DNA from: Ktedonobacter sp. 13_1_20CM_4_53_11 | Lineage (GTDB): Bacteria > Chloroflexota > Ktedonobacteria > Ktedonobacterales > Ktedonobacteraceae | Reading direction: 5' to 3' | Length of the DNA: 16,586 bases | NCBI GenBank assembly: GCA_001919995.1 | Contig: MNIY01000138.1 | Location: forward strand, 1-16,586 | Translations under genes and position numbers: made by a program | Notes under the pieces: model-generated | The model's database searches: none | What the model was told of the DNA's origin: nothing | The model's input: the letters and a program-made list of their open reading frames with translations, nothing else | Shown here: positions 6,488-14,461 of the stretch, one piece after another | Layout of the letters: the number at the start of each line of letters is the position of its first letter | How positions within the stretch are numbered: the stretch's first letter is position 1

Positions 6488-8802
6488 TGTATTGCCTCGA
6501 ATAAGCGTTCCGACGTGATCGGTAACTTCGTCATGCGAACCCCTACCGCGTCAAAGACGGCATTAGCTATCGCCGCACCCACCGGAACGACCGGCGGCTC
6601 ACCCACACCTTTCGCTCCAAATGGTCCTAGCGAGGAGGGAATTTCCACAAGAACCGGTGTAATATTCGGCACATCCTGGATATGGGGCAAGGCGTAATCC
6701 ATCCAGGTCCCGGTCAGTGCCTGGCCGTTCTCGTCGTAAACAAGACCTTCAAAAAGCGCCCAGCCAAGACCCTGTGTGACACCACCAGTGATCTGCCCTT
6801 CTACCTCCGCTGGATTAATGGCAAAACCAACATCCTGCACAGCGACATAATCAAGCACGCGCACCTCGCCCGTATCCGGGTCAACTGCGACCTTCGCTAG
6901 ATGAGCCGCGTACATGGGCGAACTCTGCCTGACGGCAGCGCGTCCACGTCCATACACCGGCGCGTACCGACCGGCGAAACGCATCGATTCGCCAGCGATT
7001 TGGCTCAGTTCGACGTTCCTGGTGGGCGTTCCACGCACCACAACCTTGTCTCCCTCGATCTCCAGGTCTCCAACTGCCGCCTCCAGCATTTCAGAGGCGA
7101 TGCTCAATATCTGGTTGCGGGCATCCTGTGCGGCGGCAAGGACGGCAGGCCCCATCGAATAGGTCGTCTTACTCCCGCCGGTACCACCACTGTACGGCAT
7201 GGTATCGGTATTATCATGTACGACGTTCACCGTCTCAGATGACATCCCCAGCCCTTCAGCCGCGATGAGTGACAGCGAGGTATCAGAACCGGTGAGATCT
7301 ACAGTGCCAACAATCACCGTAATCGAACCATCGGCCTCCAGGCGGCAGGCGGCGGCTGTCGGCTCAGTGCCACCTGGCCAGCCTCCCACAGCCAGGCCAA
7401 TGCCAATCTTCCAACCCTCCAGGTCTGCAAGGGCAGTCTTCTGTTGCTGGCGATTCGCCCACAGCGGGTGCTCTTGCACTTTCTCCAGGCACTCTAGCAG
7501 GCCAATACGCGGCCACTGACGGTGATCCAGCGTCGGGTCCCCCTCCTTCAGACCATTCTTCTGGCGGAAGGCTACCGGGTCGATCTGTGATCCCCGGCAC
7601 AATTCATCGACTGCCGATTCCAGCGCGAAGGTTGCCTGTGGCGCACCTGGAGCTCGATAGGCTCCAACACTGACCTTGTTGGTCAGCACTTCGTAGCAAC
7701 GAAAGTCAATGTTAGGACAGCGATAGGTACTGCCAAGAATTAAGCCACCCAGGAAAACAGCTGAACCGGCGTAAGCCCCTGAATCAAAAATGACTTTTCC
7801 CTCCATCGCCACCAATGTACCATCGCGCTTCGCCCCTAGTTTTAAGCGAATGATCGACTGGGGCGCTGGATTGCCGGCCAGCAGATCATCCTCGCGAGTA
7901 TAAACAAGACGTACCGGCCTGCGTGCAGCAGAGGCAGCAGCAGCGGCTAAAGGCTCTATCAGGCCAAATTTCCCTCCAAAGGCCCCGCCGATCGGCACAG
8001 ATTCGACACGGATCTGCCGTTCTGCCACGTCAAGAGCCTGGGAAACATCCGTGCGTACCGCGAACATACCCTGTGAACTGGCCCAGATAGTCATCGGTTG
8101 ACCAGGAGCGCCAGGAGCAACAGTAATTGACTGGGGTTCTACATACGATTGGTGCACAAAGCTGGTTTTATAGGTATGCTCCACCACTACCTCGGCCTCG
8201 TGCCATCCCTCTTCCATGTTACCTGCGCGGAAGTGCGCTTTATCGCTGACATTCTGCGAAAGATCTTCATCTGCCTCTTCCTCTTCGTCTTTTGAGACAG
8301 ATGCATGAGCACCTCCTCCAGCAATCTCAGATACCTCGCCTTCCTTGCGCGTCCGTGCCAATGGGGAATCCGGCTTCATTGCCGCTACTGGATCCAGCAC
8401 AGGTGGTAAAAGGTCATAGTCGACATCCACCGCAGCCGCACCGTCTTCAGCTGCGGCCTCCGTCTCAGCAAGAACGATTGCGACGGGATGTCCACACCAC
8501 AATACTTCATGTCGCGCGAGTGGCGCCTGTGAACGCGAACTGCTGTCACGTTTCGCCATCCAGAGCGTCTCTCCAGTATACACAGCCTTGACCCCTGGTA
8601 CTGCTAACGCGGCAGAAGTATCGATATTGACTATCCTGGCATGTGCATAAGGACTGCGGACCAGCCGAGCATGCAAAAGACCGGCTAACGGTAGATCCCC
8701 TGCGAAGCGCGTGCGACCCTTTACTTTGTCGGCACCATCCTGGCGGCGTGTCGCTTTTCCAACCGTACTATGGTGTTTTGCTTTGTCAACAGTTTCTGTC
8801 AT
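6484..8802 (-). CDS. Xanthine dehydrogenase-family molybdenum hydroxylase, molybdopterin-binding large subunit (772 aa)
   Basis: This is the molybdopterin-binding subunit of a molybdenum hydroxylase, the family of xanthine dehydrogenase, aldehyde oxidoreductase and aerobic CO dehydrogenase. The N-terminal domain (about 10-130, with KVKGRTRFAGD and LVRSPYAHARI) is followed by the Mo-binding domains. Visible motifs are GGAFGGKFG (272-280), GAYRAPG (380-386) and GVGEPP (732-737) with E735 as expected catalytic Glu. The AYRCSFR-type loop of true CO dehydrogenase is absent, so CO oxidation is unlikely; the substrate is otherwise undetermined. Between the first and second domains there is an acidic, Gly-rich stretch (about 150-195, with KDEEEEADEDL at 171-181) that looks like an insertion. 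The iron-sulfur and FAD subunits are not adjacent, so partners must be elsewhere. A GGAG lies 11 bases before the ATG. Confidence 0.85.
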   Translation of the reverse strand: MTETVDKAKHHSTVGKATRRQDGADKVKGRTRFAGDLPLAGLLHARLVRSPYAHARIVNIDTSAALAVPGVKAVYTGETLWMAKRDSSSRSQAPLARHEVLWCGHPVAIVLAETEAAAEDGAAAVDVDYDLLPPVLDPVAAMKPDSPLARTRKEGEVSEIAGGGAHASVSKDEEEEADEDLSQNVSDKAHFRAGNMEEGWHEAEVVVEHTYKTSFVHQSYVEPQSITVAPGAPGQPMTIWASSQGMFAVRTDVSQALDVAERQIRVESVPIGGAFGGKFGLIEPLAAAAASAARRPVRLVYTREDDLLAGNPAPQSIIRLKLGAKRDGTLVAMEGKVIFDSGAYAGSAVFLGGLILGSTYRCPNIDFRCYEVLTNKVSVGAYRAPGAPQATFALESAVDELCRGSQIDPVAFRQKNGLKEGDPTLDHRQWPRIGLLECLEKVQEHPLWANRQQQKTALADLEGWKIGIGLAVGGWPGGTEPTAAACRLEADGSITVIVGTVDLTGSDTSLSLIAAEGLGMSSETVNVVHDNTDTMPYSGGTGGSKTTYSMGPAVLAAAQDARNQILSIASEMLEAAVGDLEIEGDKVVVRGTPTRNVELSQIAGESMRFAGRYAPVYGRGRAAVRQSSPMYAAHLAKVAVDPDTGEVRVLDYVAVQDVGFAINPAEVEGQITGGVTQGLGWALFEGLVYDENGQALTGTWMDYALPHIQDVPNITPVLVEIPSSLGPFGAKGVGEPPVVPVGAAIANAVFDAVGVRMTKLPITSERLFEAIH

Positions 8803-8904
8803 AAAATATACAGCTCCAATATTTGCTGAAAACGAACAGCGTGACCCTGCCTCTTGTAGAGTATGGCGTCAATGGCCAATCTGTAAACGTACATCACTAT
8901 CAGC

Positions 8905-8934
8905 AGTGTAGCACAAATTGAGGTTCGATGTCAT
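8905..8934 (-). promoter_or_regulatory. Candidate promoter for the molybdenum hydroxylase gene
   Basis: On the minus strand, ATGACA (8929-8934) and TACACT (8905-8910) are separated by 18 bp. Transcription would start near 8898, giving a leader of roughly 95 nt before the ATG at 8802. The preceding gene on this strand ends at 9012, so a separate promoter here is plausible. Confidence 0.4.
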
Positions 8935-9011
8935 CGATCACAAGGGGTTCTCGTTTGTATGCAATGATTTCCAGGAAAGGCTCAGCGATTACAAGCGTTC
9001 TACCATTCTTG

Positions 9012-10664
9012 TTATTTCAATCCAATGAGCCTTACGTCCTGCGGTTGCTCCACCGTAAAACGATACTCGATCTGTTGTTCAGCATCAGGAGCCATAGTAA
9101 ACTCCCAGGTCAACAACTCGAGCTTGCTACGCTCTTTCGCAGGAGGTTGGACGCTGAGTACCTTTACCTTGACGCGTTCATGCTGAGAAACAGGGAGGTG
9201 ATCACGGATAACAACATTTCTAGCTGCAGGAGCATAGTTATGTACCGTTAGCCGGTAAGCGTAGGTGGTACGGCGGATGCCTCCTTGCAAGAGGCTTCCT
9301 TTGTCAACGCTGCGCTCTATGAGCTCCCGTTTCACCTTGATTCCATCGTCAATCCCCAGGAACACCTTGAATGTTTCTGAAGGAGCAGTAGTCTCCACCA
9401 TGGTCGTGCCTACGTATTCACCGCTCAGAAAGATACTGGCGTCTCCACGCAGGAACATAGTTTCAGTGCTATTATGGATGGTCGCTCGCAGGTGAACGTG
9501 TTCATCCAGCACAGGCGCGCTCACATAATCGAACATACAGGGCAGGTTATTATGCGCTATAGTCGTCTTGTGCGGCGAGTTATCTGAAGGAATATCCACA
9601 GAACGACCCGCGCGGAATATGAGGGCCGTTCCCGTCTGCTCGACAGCCGCAGTAGCAACGTTAGCAGCCACCGAATACGAAGCCTGCGCCTCCTCCTCAT
9701 CCATTTCATTCATCGCTTCCGGCAAGGCCATTTCTGCGGACGCAGCAAGCGGTTGGCCAGCAATCATAGCTCTAGTCATTTTTGGAGTGCCTTGCGCGTT
9801 CGCGGTGTACACTGGTGCACGCAACACAGGGGGAGGTGTATATACATTCAAGTACCAGGGTTCCAACTCGGGTAGCACAGCAGCCAGGCTGGGACGAGCT
9901 GTAGAGAGAGCAAGGCCAACATTCTCCCAGCGCTCGCTAGTAGATTGCTGCACCACGCCAACATAGGTCAGTTCGACCTCTCCCTCTTTCTGCTCGTCCG
10001 TCTTCTGCACGCGCACATCATATTGTGGATGCCAGGAAGCTCCCATTACCAGGTAGGAGAGTTCCAGTGAAAACTCTCCCGCCTGTGCCAGTTCAATCGT
10101 TATAAGAGCTGCGAGGCGATCAGGGTCGCTACTCCCCTGTTTGCGAGCCAGCTCGCGCAATTTCGCATCGATTTCCCCCTGAACTTGTTTCATTTGTACA
10201 TCCAGGCTCTGTGCAGCTTCAGCATCTTGCAAAGCCTGTTCGGCAGTGAAACGAAAGAAGTCGGCACAATCTTGTGGTTTCATCTGGCCCTGTGCCAGCC
10301 CCTTGGCGAAATCCCTGGATTGCTCACCCAGCGCGCGAAGCCACTTGCGGCGATCGTTCAGCGCTCCCTGCCGTGCCTCCAATAATTGTTTATTCTGCTG
10401 CAGCAGTTCCAATTCATGCTGGAGCGTCTCTAGTTCGCTTTCTGGCGGACGGCTGTAGTAAGCCGTGGCAATATCCACATTGAGGATCCTTGTTCCCTGA
10501 GGACCCTGCCCGGCTGCCCGCAGCGAGTCGCGCAACAACTGGGGAAGATTATTCACTCGTAGCTCGTGCTCGCCCGCTTCCAGGTTGATACTCCCCTGGC
10601 GGGTAACAAGGGCGCGGTCTGCATAGACCGTTACTTCTTTGATAGGTGCATCCAGGTCGATCAT
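9012..10664 (-). CDS. MuiA family (DUF4140/DUF4139) protein (550 aa)
   Basis: The protein matches the mucoidy inhibitor MuiA family, found in many bacteria and of unknown molecular function. The N-terminal domain (about 8-72) has the family-typical IKEVTVYADRALVTR and the LPQLL...GTRILNVD segment. Two coiled-coil stretches follow at about 74-110 and 140-172. The DUF4139 beta-rich domain runs from about 198 to the end, with SYLVMGASWHPQYDVRV and LTYVGVVQQSTSERWENVGLALSTARP clearly recognisable, and a DHLPVSQHERVKVKV block near the C-terminus. No signal peptide is seen. An AGGAGAG lies seven bases before the ATG at 10664. It is separated from the upstream operon by a strong terminator, so it probably has its own promoter in 10665-10735, though I cannot point to one. 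The assignment to the family is strong; the role is open. Confidence 0.88.
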   Translation of the reverse strand: MIDLDAPIKEVTVYADRALVTRQGSINLEAGEHELRVNNLPQLLRDSLRAAGQGPQGTRILNVDIATAYYSRPPESELETLQHELELLQQNKQLLEARQGALNDRRKWLRALGEQSRDFAKGLAQGQMKPQDCADFFRFTAEQALQDAEAAQSLDVQMKQVQGEIDAKLRELARKQGSSDPDRLAALITIELAQAGEFSLELSYLVMGASWHPQYDVRVQKTDEQKEGEVELTYVGVVQQSTSERWENVGLALSTARPSLAAVLPELEPWYLNVYTPPPVLRAPVYTANAQGTPKMTRAMIAGQPLAASAEMALPEAMNEMDEEEAQASYSVAANVATAAVEQTGTALIFRAGRSVDIPSDNSPHKTTIAHNNLPCMFDYVSAPVLDEHVHLRATIHNSTETMFLRGDASIFLSGEYVGTTMVETTAPSETFKVFLGIDDGIKVKRELIERSVDKGSLLQGGIRRTTYAYRLTVHNYAPAARNVVIRDHLPVSQHERVKVKVLSVQPPAKERSKLELLTWEFTMAPDAEQQIEYRFTVEQPQDVRLIGLK

Positions 10665-10735
10665 TATGCGCTCTCCTAATATATATGCTCATTCGCTTCT
10701 TTCGCAATCGCAGAGTTATGCCAGTAATATAACAT

Positions 10736-10765
10736 AAAAATCAGGAGCGCAAGGATTGCGCTCCT
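10736..10765 (-). terminator. Intrinsic terminator of the methyltransferase-Rieske operon
   Basis: AGGAGCGCAA (10743-10752) and TTGCGCTCCT (10756-10765) form a perfect 10-bp stem with a 3-nt loop. Read on the minus strand, the stem is followed by GATTTTT (10736-10742), a proper U-tract. It sits 30 bases past the stop codon of the Rieske gene, so it ends that transcript ahead of the MuiA-family gene. Confidence 0.85.
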
Positions 10766-10794
10766 ACGAGAAGTATCTTTTTTTCAAGACTACC

Positions 10795-11739
10795 TTATGC
10801 ATGCTCAAGGCGACGCAGTTCAATTTTTCCATCGCGCACCCGCACATCAAAGGCCGGCTCAGCATAGACGGCCGGTCCATTGACGACACTTCCATCTTGC
10901 ATGCGGAAGCATGAACCATGCCAGGGGCATTGTACAACGCCGTCGTGAACCTCTCCTTCATCCAGGGGACCACCCAGGTGCGTACAGATAGCGCCAATCG
11001 CGTAGATTGACTTACCCTTCTTCAACAAAACAGCCGGTATGCCCGACGCATCAACACGCGTGAGCTTCCCTTCCACCAGGTCCTGCGCGTTCATAACCAC
11101 CACAAAGTCATCCGAGCCGCCTTCCCATGCGTCATGGTTCACGCCAACACCCTTGGCAAAAACCAACTCCCCACCAAGATAGGCGGAGAAAAGTGATGCC
11201 AGGTAGCCCGCGGTTGACCAGGCAATACCTGCACGTCGCTGCCCTGTACGCCTCAATATCAGAGAGACAAGATACATCACCGTTATGCTGCCGTTGAGCA
11301 ATCCATGCATGAAGCCAACACGCCGGTCAGTGCCATCCAGGTCGCTCCAATCAGTTACACCGGTGACGGCCGCACCTGTAGCGCCCAGCAAACCGATCGC
11401 TAATGAGAGGTCCGCTCCATTCGCCAACCCCTTGCTATCATCATTGAGCGAGACCAGGTCGAGCAGCATCGTCCCGCTCCACGCCCCGATAGGTATATCG
11501 GTCAACACCGGGTGTACAGGATGCCCAAGCCACGTACCATTCAACATATCTTTCACTTTGCGGTTAGGCTGGCCAGGTTGGCCAAAAAAGCGTAGCAGCC
11601 ATTGCTGAATTGGATTAGCCAGCTTATCGAGCCATGTTTGATTTTCAACAATCTCGCCAATTGCATGCCTGAGGGGAGGGCTGTTGGGTGGAGTTTCAGC
11701 CCAACTTTTCTGCTCCGCCGATTGTACGTTCGTGGTCAT
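10795..11739 (-). CDS. DUF2231-Rieske [2Fe-2S] membrane protein (314 aa)
   Basis: This is a fusion of an N-terminal DUF2231 membrane domain and a C-terminal Rieske iron-sulfur domain. Counting from the ATG at 11739, DUF2231 includes GHPVHPVLTDIPIGAW (about 72-87) and about four hydrophobic helices at 86-98, 110-128, 142-162 and 170-190. The Rieske domain (about 215-312) has CTHLGG (C252, H254) and CPWHGS (C271, H274), the full cluster-binding set. It is probably an electron carrier or redox sensor at the membrane; the partner is unknown. A longer frame starts with GTG at 11757, overlapping the stop of the upstream gene. AAAGGA at 11749-11754 sits nine bases before the ATG at 11739, so I chose the ATG. 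The methyltransferase stop is only 14 nt upstream, so the two genes form an operon. Confidence 0.85.
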   Translation of the reverse strand: MTTNVQSAEQKSWAETPPNSPPLRHAIGEIVENQTWLDKLANPIQQWLLRFFGQPGQPNRKVKDMLNGTWLGHPVHPVLTDIPIGAWSGTMLLDLVSLNDDSKGLANGADLSLAIGLLGATGAAVTGVTDWSDLDGTDRRVGFMHGLLNGSITVMYLVSLILRRTGQRRAGIAWSTAGYLASLFSAYLGGELVFAKGVGVNHDAWEGGSDDFVVVMNAQDLVEGKLTRVDASGIPAVLLKKGKSIYAIGAICTHLGGPLDEGEVHDGVVQCPWHGSCFRMQDGSVVNGPAVYAEPAFDVRVRDGKIELRRLEHA

Positions 11740-11753
11740 ACGTTCAATTCCTT

Positions 11754-12857
11754 TCACAAGTCAGGGACAAAACGGCTATTTTGTCCTTTATCCACAGTAA
11801 TCCAACAATAATCACGCGGTGGGTTAAAACCTAACACCGAGAAGGGAACCTCTGGTTTGCGTGTTTTCAACAGGTGGCGAAGAACGGCTTTGTTATGGGC
11901 ATAAAAAAGACGCGCACAACGGATGGCACTCTGCAGGGAGTGAAAATGTACCGTCATCTCCTGGTGTATTGGCAATGAGACATAGTGAAAGCCATGTGCC
12001 ACTAACCAGGAATAGTCCTCTCTCCGCGGCCAGATGAATACTATTTTCCCTCCTGCTTTTGTCACACGTTTGAGTTCTGCCAGGCCCGGTTCTCCACCCT
12101 GTTCCGGCTCAGCAGTAAAGGCGGAGCAGGAAAGTGACAGATCAACACTATCATCTCCTAAAGGAATATGGTCGAAGCGTCCTTGATATGGCACGATGCG
12201 GCTGCACGCGGGCTGGCTCCCTATCTTCTGCTCTAAAATATGCAGTAACCCGGGAGAAGGTTCTACCGCATAGACCAGCTTTGCCCCTTTCCGCAAGCAC
12301 TCGAGTGAAGCGCGCCCACTCCCTGCGCCGGCGTCAAGCACTATTTTCCCCCGTATATCGGGTGCTAATCGCTGAAAAATACCAGGATGGAGCTGCTCCC
12401 CCTCAGTCAGCTCTTCGTACAAATTTGGCATTTTCCAGTACGTCAACTCCCAGAAAAGGCGATCAAGAACACGCTGGCGAGCAGCTTTCACCTCACCGGG
12501 TCGCGATGCACGCTTTAACTCTTGCTGAAAGTGCGCCCTCTGCTCAGTAGAGACATTATGACTGACACGCCTCACTAATGGTTTAGAAGCGCCATGCAGG
12601 CTCCAGGCCACGTCTTCGAGTGTCAGACCAAAACCGCTAGAGCCAAGCATTCGTTGCATGGTCGCGTCATCAAAGACCTGCAAGTCTTCAATGGAAAAGG
12701 GATTTTCGAACAGCGGCTCATTATCAGCAGAGTTAGTGCTGCCCTCTCCCTTTTCTGCAGGAGCCAACCAGGACGCTTCATGATCAGGTCTCGTTGTTCC
12801 CACCGGACCATCGTTTGAAGGCATATTACTCACCAATAGTACCCTATCAACAGACAT
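11754..12857 (-). CDS. SAM-dependent methyltransferase with FliG-like N-terminal domain (367 aa)
   Basis: The C-terminal half is a class I SAM methyltransferase: VLDAGAGSG (173-181) is motif I, YAVEPS (196-201) is motif II with the acidic ribose-binding residue, and DDSVDLSLSCSAF (235-247) is the post-II region. The substrate is not evident. Residues 53-140 resemble the C-terminal ARM-type domain of flagellar FliG: FSIEDLQVFDDATMQRML matches the FliG pattern F.FEDL...DD..IQRLL, followed by AWSLHGAS (FliG ALALKGAS), VRRVSHNVS (KFFKNMS) and the EVKAARQRVLDRL helix. Such a fusion is unusual. No flagellar gene is in the window. The ATG at 12857 has TGAGG five bases upstream; a second in-frame ATG at 12824 also has a fair site (GGTGAG). 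The downstream Rieske gene is co-transcribed. Confidence 0.78.
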   Translation of the reverse strand: MSVDRVLLVSNMPSNDGPVGTTRPDHEASWLAPAEKGEGSTNSADNEPLFENPFSIEDLQVFDDATMQRMLGSSGFGLTLEDVAWSLHGASKPLVRRVSHNVSTEQRAHFQQELKRASRPGEVKAARQRVLDRLFWELTYWKMPNLYEELTEGEQLHPGIFQRLAPDIRGKIVLDAGAGSGRASLECLRKGAKLVYAVEPSPGLLHILEQKIGSQPACSRIVPYQGRFDHIPLGDDSVDLSLSCSAFTAEPEQGGEPGLAELKRVTKAGGKIVFIWPRREDYSWLVAHGFHYVSLPIHQEMTVHFHSLQSAIRCARLFYAHNKAVLRHLLKTRKPEVPFSVLGFNPPRDYCWITVDKGQNSRFVPDL

Positions 12858-12989
12858 TGATCCTCAGGTAGCCTCTTGCTTCACTATTGCAGCATGGCTT
12901 TAGAGGTCCAGTCTAACGTCTTTGATCATACTCACTCATTTTGAAAAGAGGCAAGTCAACAATAGAGATACTAAGCCAATTCTAAAGTC

Positions 12990-14342
12990 GTGGAGAGTAT
13001 GATACTATATCCTGTAATAAAGAGAAAGGGGATGACGTGCTTGTTTTTGCCAGTACCACTTTCAGCGACTGCTCATGCTTTGCGTTCAAATCAGCTTGAT
13101 CTCCTCGCCTTTATTGAGGACACGTGTAAGCGCATCGACACTCTTGAACCACACATTCATGCTCTCCTTCCTGAAGCAGGACGGCGCGCTCGCCTGATTA
13201 GTGAAGCAAAAGCATTACAAGAACGTTTTCCCGATCCCTCTACTCGACCAACATTGTATGGCATACCTTTCGGCGTCAAAGACCTCTTCAATGTTGATGG
13301 TTTCCCTACTCACGCAGGATCACAACTGCCAGCACATTTGTTTGCAGGGCCAGAAGCGGCCAGTGTGAGCGCATTGCTTACCGCTGGCGCAATCATCCTT
13401 GGAAAGACTGTATCTACTGAATTTGCCTGGTTTGAACCCGGGCCGACGCGCAATCCATGCAACCTTGCTCATACTCCTGGTGGCTCGAGCAGTGGTTCGG
13501 CTGCCGCCGTAGCGGCTGGTTTCTGTCCCCTGGCCCTGGGAACGCAGACAGTAGGTTCTGTTATTCGTCCCGCGGCCTTTTGTGGCGTCGTTGGCTTCAA
13601 ACCAAGTTATGGCCGTATTTCGACCGACGGCATGGTGTTCTGTTCCCCGTCGCTCGATACCATCGGGTTTTTTACCGCGGATGTTGCAGGTATTGCCCTC
13701 GTAGCCCCTTTGCTGTGCAGAGGCTGGCTGACTGTAAAAACGCATGCCTTACCCGTTTTAGGAGTACCAGATGGCCCCTACCTTGCACAGGCCTCTCCAG
13801 AAGGACTGGCCGCTTTTGAAAAGCAGCTGTCTATGCTGGAACAGGCAGGCTATACAGTGAGGCGGATCAAGGCGATGAGCGACATTGATACGATTAATCA
13901 GCGCGATAGGCAGTTGGTTTTCGCGGAGATGGCGCAGGTTCATGCCAGCTGGTTTGCTGAGTACGAAACGCTCTACCGGCCACGAACTGTAGCAGCGATT
14001 CGCGAAGGACAGCAAGTGGACACTGAAGTATTAGCCACCGCACGCACAGCTCGAGCACTTGTACGTGCCAAGCTCCAGGTGCTTATGTCGCAAAATGCTA
14101 TAGATCTATGGGTCGCACCAGCCGCCCCGGGTCCAGCACCTGAAGGTATAGATACGACGGGTAACCCGGCAATGAATCTACCCTGGTCATATGCGGGCTT
14201 ACCCACAATCACCCTGCCAGCTGGAAGGGCCGAAAATGGTCTGCCGCTTGGCCTACAATGCATTGCTGACTTCATGGCTGATGAACAGCTTGTAGCCTGG
14301 GCGGAAAAATTAGGAAGTGTTTTCCATACCATGGGAAACTAA
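12990..14342 (+). CDS. Amidase-signature family hydrolase (450 aa from GTG, 436 aa from ATG at 13032)
   Basis: This is a member of the amidase signature family, serine hydrolases that cut carboxamides (amidases, GatA-like, allophanate and nicotinamide hydrolases). Numbered from the GTG, the Ser-cisSer-Lys triad is visible: K97 in PFGVKD, S166 in GGSSSGS, and nucleophile S190 in GTQTVGSVIRPA. The 24-residue spacing between the two serines equals that in FAAH. The C-terminal half (250-440) is variable and should set the substrate. No GatB/GatC partner lies nearby, so a tRNA-amidotransferase role is unlikely. Start choice is uncertain: GTG 12990 has no clear binding site, ATG 12999 has GGAGAG too close, and ATG 13032 follows a purine-rich AGAGAAAGGGG and matches where homologues usually begin. 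It is divergent from the methyltransferase gene. Confidence 0.85.
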   Translation: MESMILYPVIKRKGMTCLFLPVPLSATAHALRSNQLDLLAFIEDTCKRIDTLEPHIHALLPEAGRRARLISEAKALQERFPDPSTRPTLYGIPFGVKDLFNVDGFPTHAGSQLPAHLFAGPEAASVSALLTAGAIILGKTVSTEFAWFEPGPTRNPCNLAHTPGGSSSGSAAAVAAGFCPLALGTQTVGSVIRPAAFCGVVGFKPSYGRISTDGMVFCSPSLDTIGFFTADVAGIALVAPLLCRGWLTVKTHALPVLGVPDGPYLAQASPEGLAAFEKQLSMLEQAGYTVRRIKAMSDIDTINQRDRQLVFAEMAQVHASWFAEYETLYRPRTVAAIREGQQVDTEVLATARTARALVRAKLQVLMSQNAIDLWVAPAAPGPAPEGIDTTGNPAMNLPWSYAGLPTITLPAGRAENGLPLGLQCIADFMADEQLVAWAEKLGSVFHTMGN

Positions 14343-14377
14343 TCGCATTAAATGCAGGTTTCTTCCGAAGTTGTTCC

Positions 14378-14407
14378 TTGCACGCTCCTTCGCTTACAGG
14401 CTATACT
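14378..14407 (+). promoter_or_regulatory. Candidate promoter for the Sir2-family gene
   Basis: TTGCAC (14378-14383) and TATACT (14402-14407) are separated by 18 bp. Transcription would start near 14414, giving a leader of about 48 nt. The -10 is overlapped by a perfect 9-bp dyad (14400-14432). Confidence 0.5.
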
Positions 14408-14432
14408 TATACCGTACAGGGACAAGTATAGC
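14400..14432. promoter_or_regulatory. Perfect 9-bp dyad overlapping the -10 of the Sir2 promoter
   Basis: GCTATACTT (14400-14408) and AAGTATAGC (14424-14432) are perfect inverted arms with a 15-nt centre. The left arm contains the whole -10 and the right arm lies just past the predicted start of transcription. This is a classic operator position. A role as the terminator of the upstream amidase gene is less likely because no U-tract follows. Confidence 0.5.
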
Positions 14433-14461
14433 TATTCACCTAGTTCGGACAATCATTATAC

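Noticed and set aside
6484..8802. Assignment of the molybdenum enzyme as CO dehydrogenase CoxL
   Set aside because: The active-site loop reads GAYRAPG and not the AYRCSFR type of true CoxL, and no CoxM/CoxS genes are adjacent.
8711..8911. A 66-codon rightward frame over the start of the molybdenum enzyme gene
   Set aside because: It is antisense to the conserved N-terminus of that gene and has no ribosome binding site.
11740..11757. GTG at 11757 as start of the Rieske gene
   Set aside because: It overlaps the upstream stop codon and would place the AAAGGA ribosome binding site inside the coding region. The ATG at 11739 has the proper spacing from that site.
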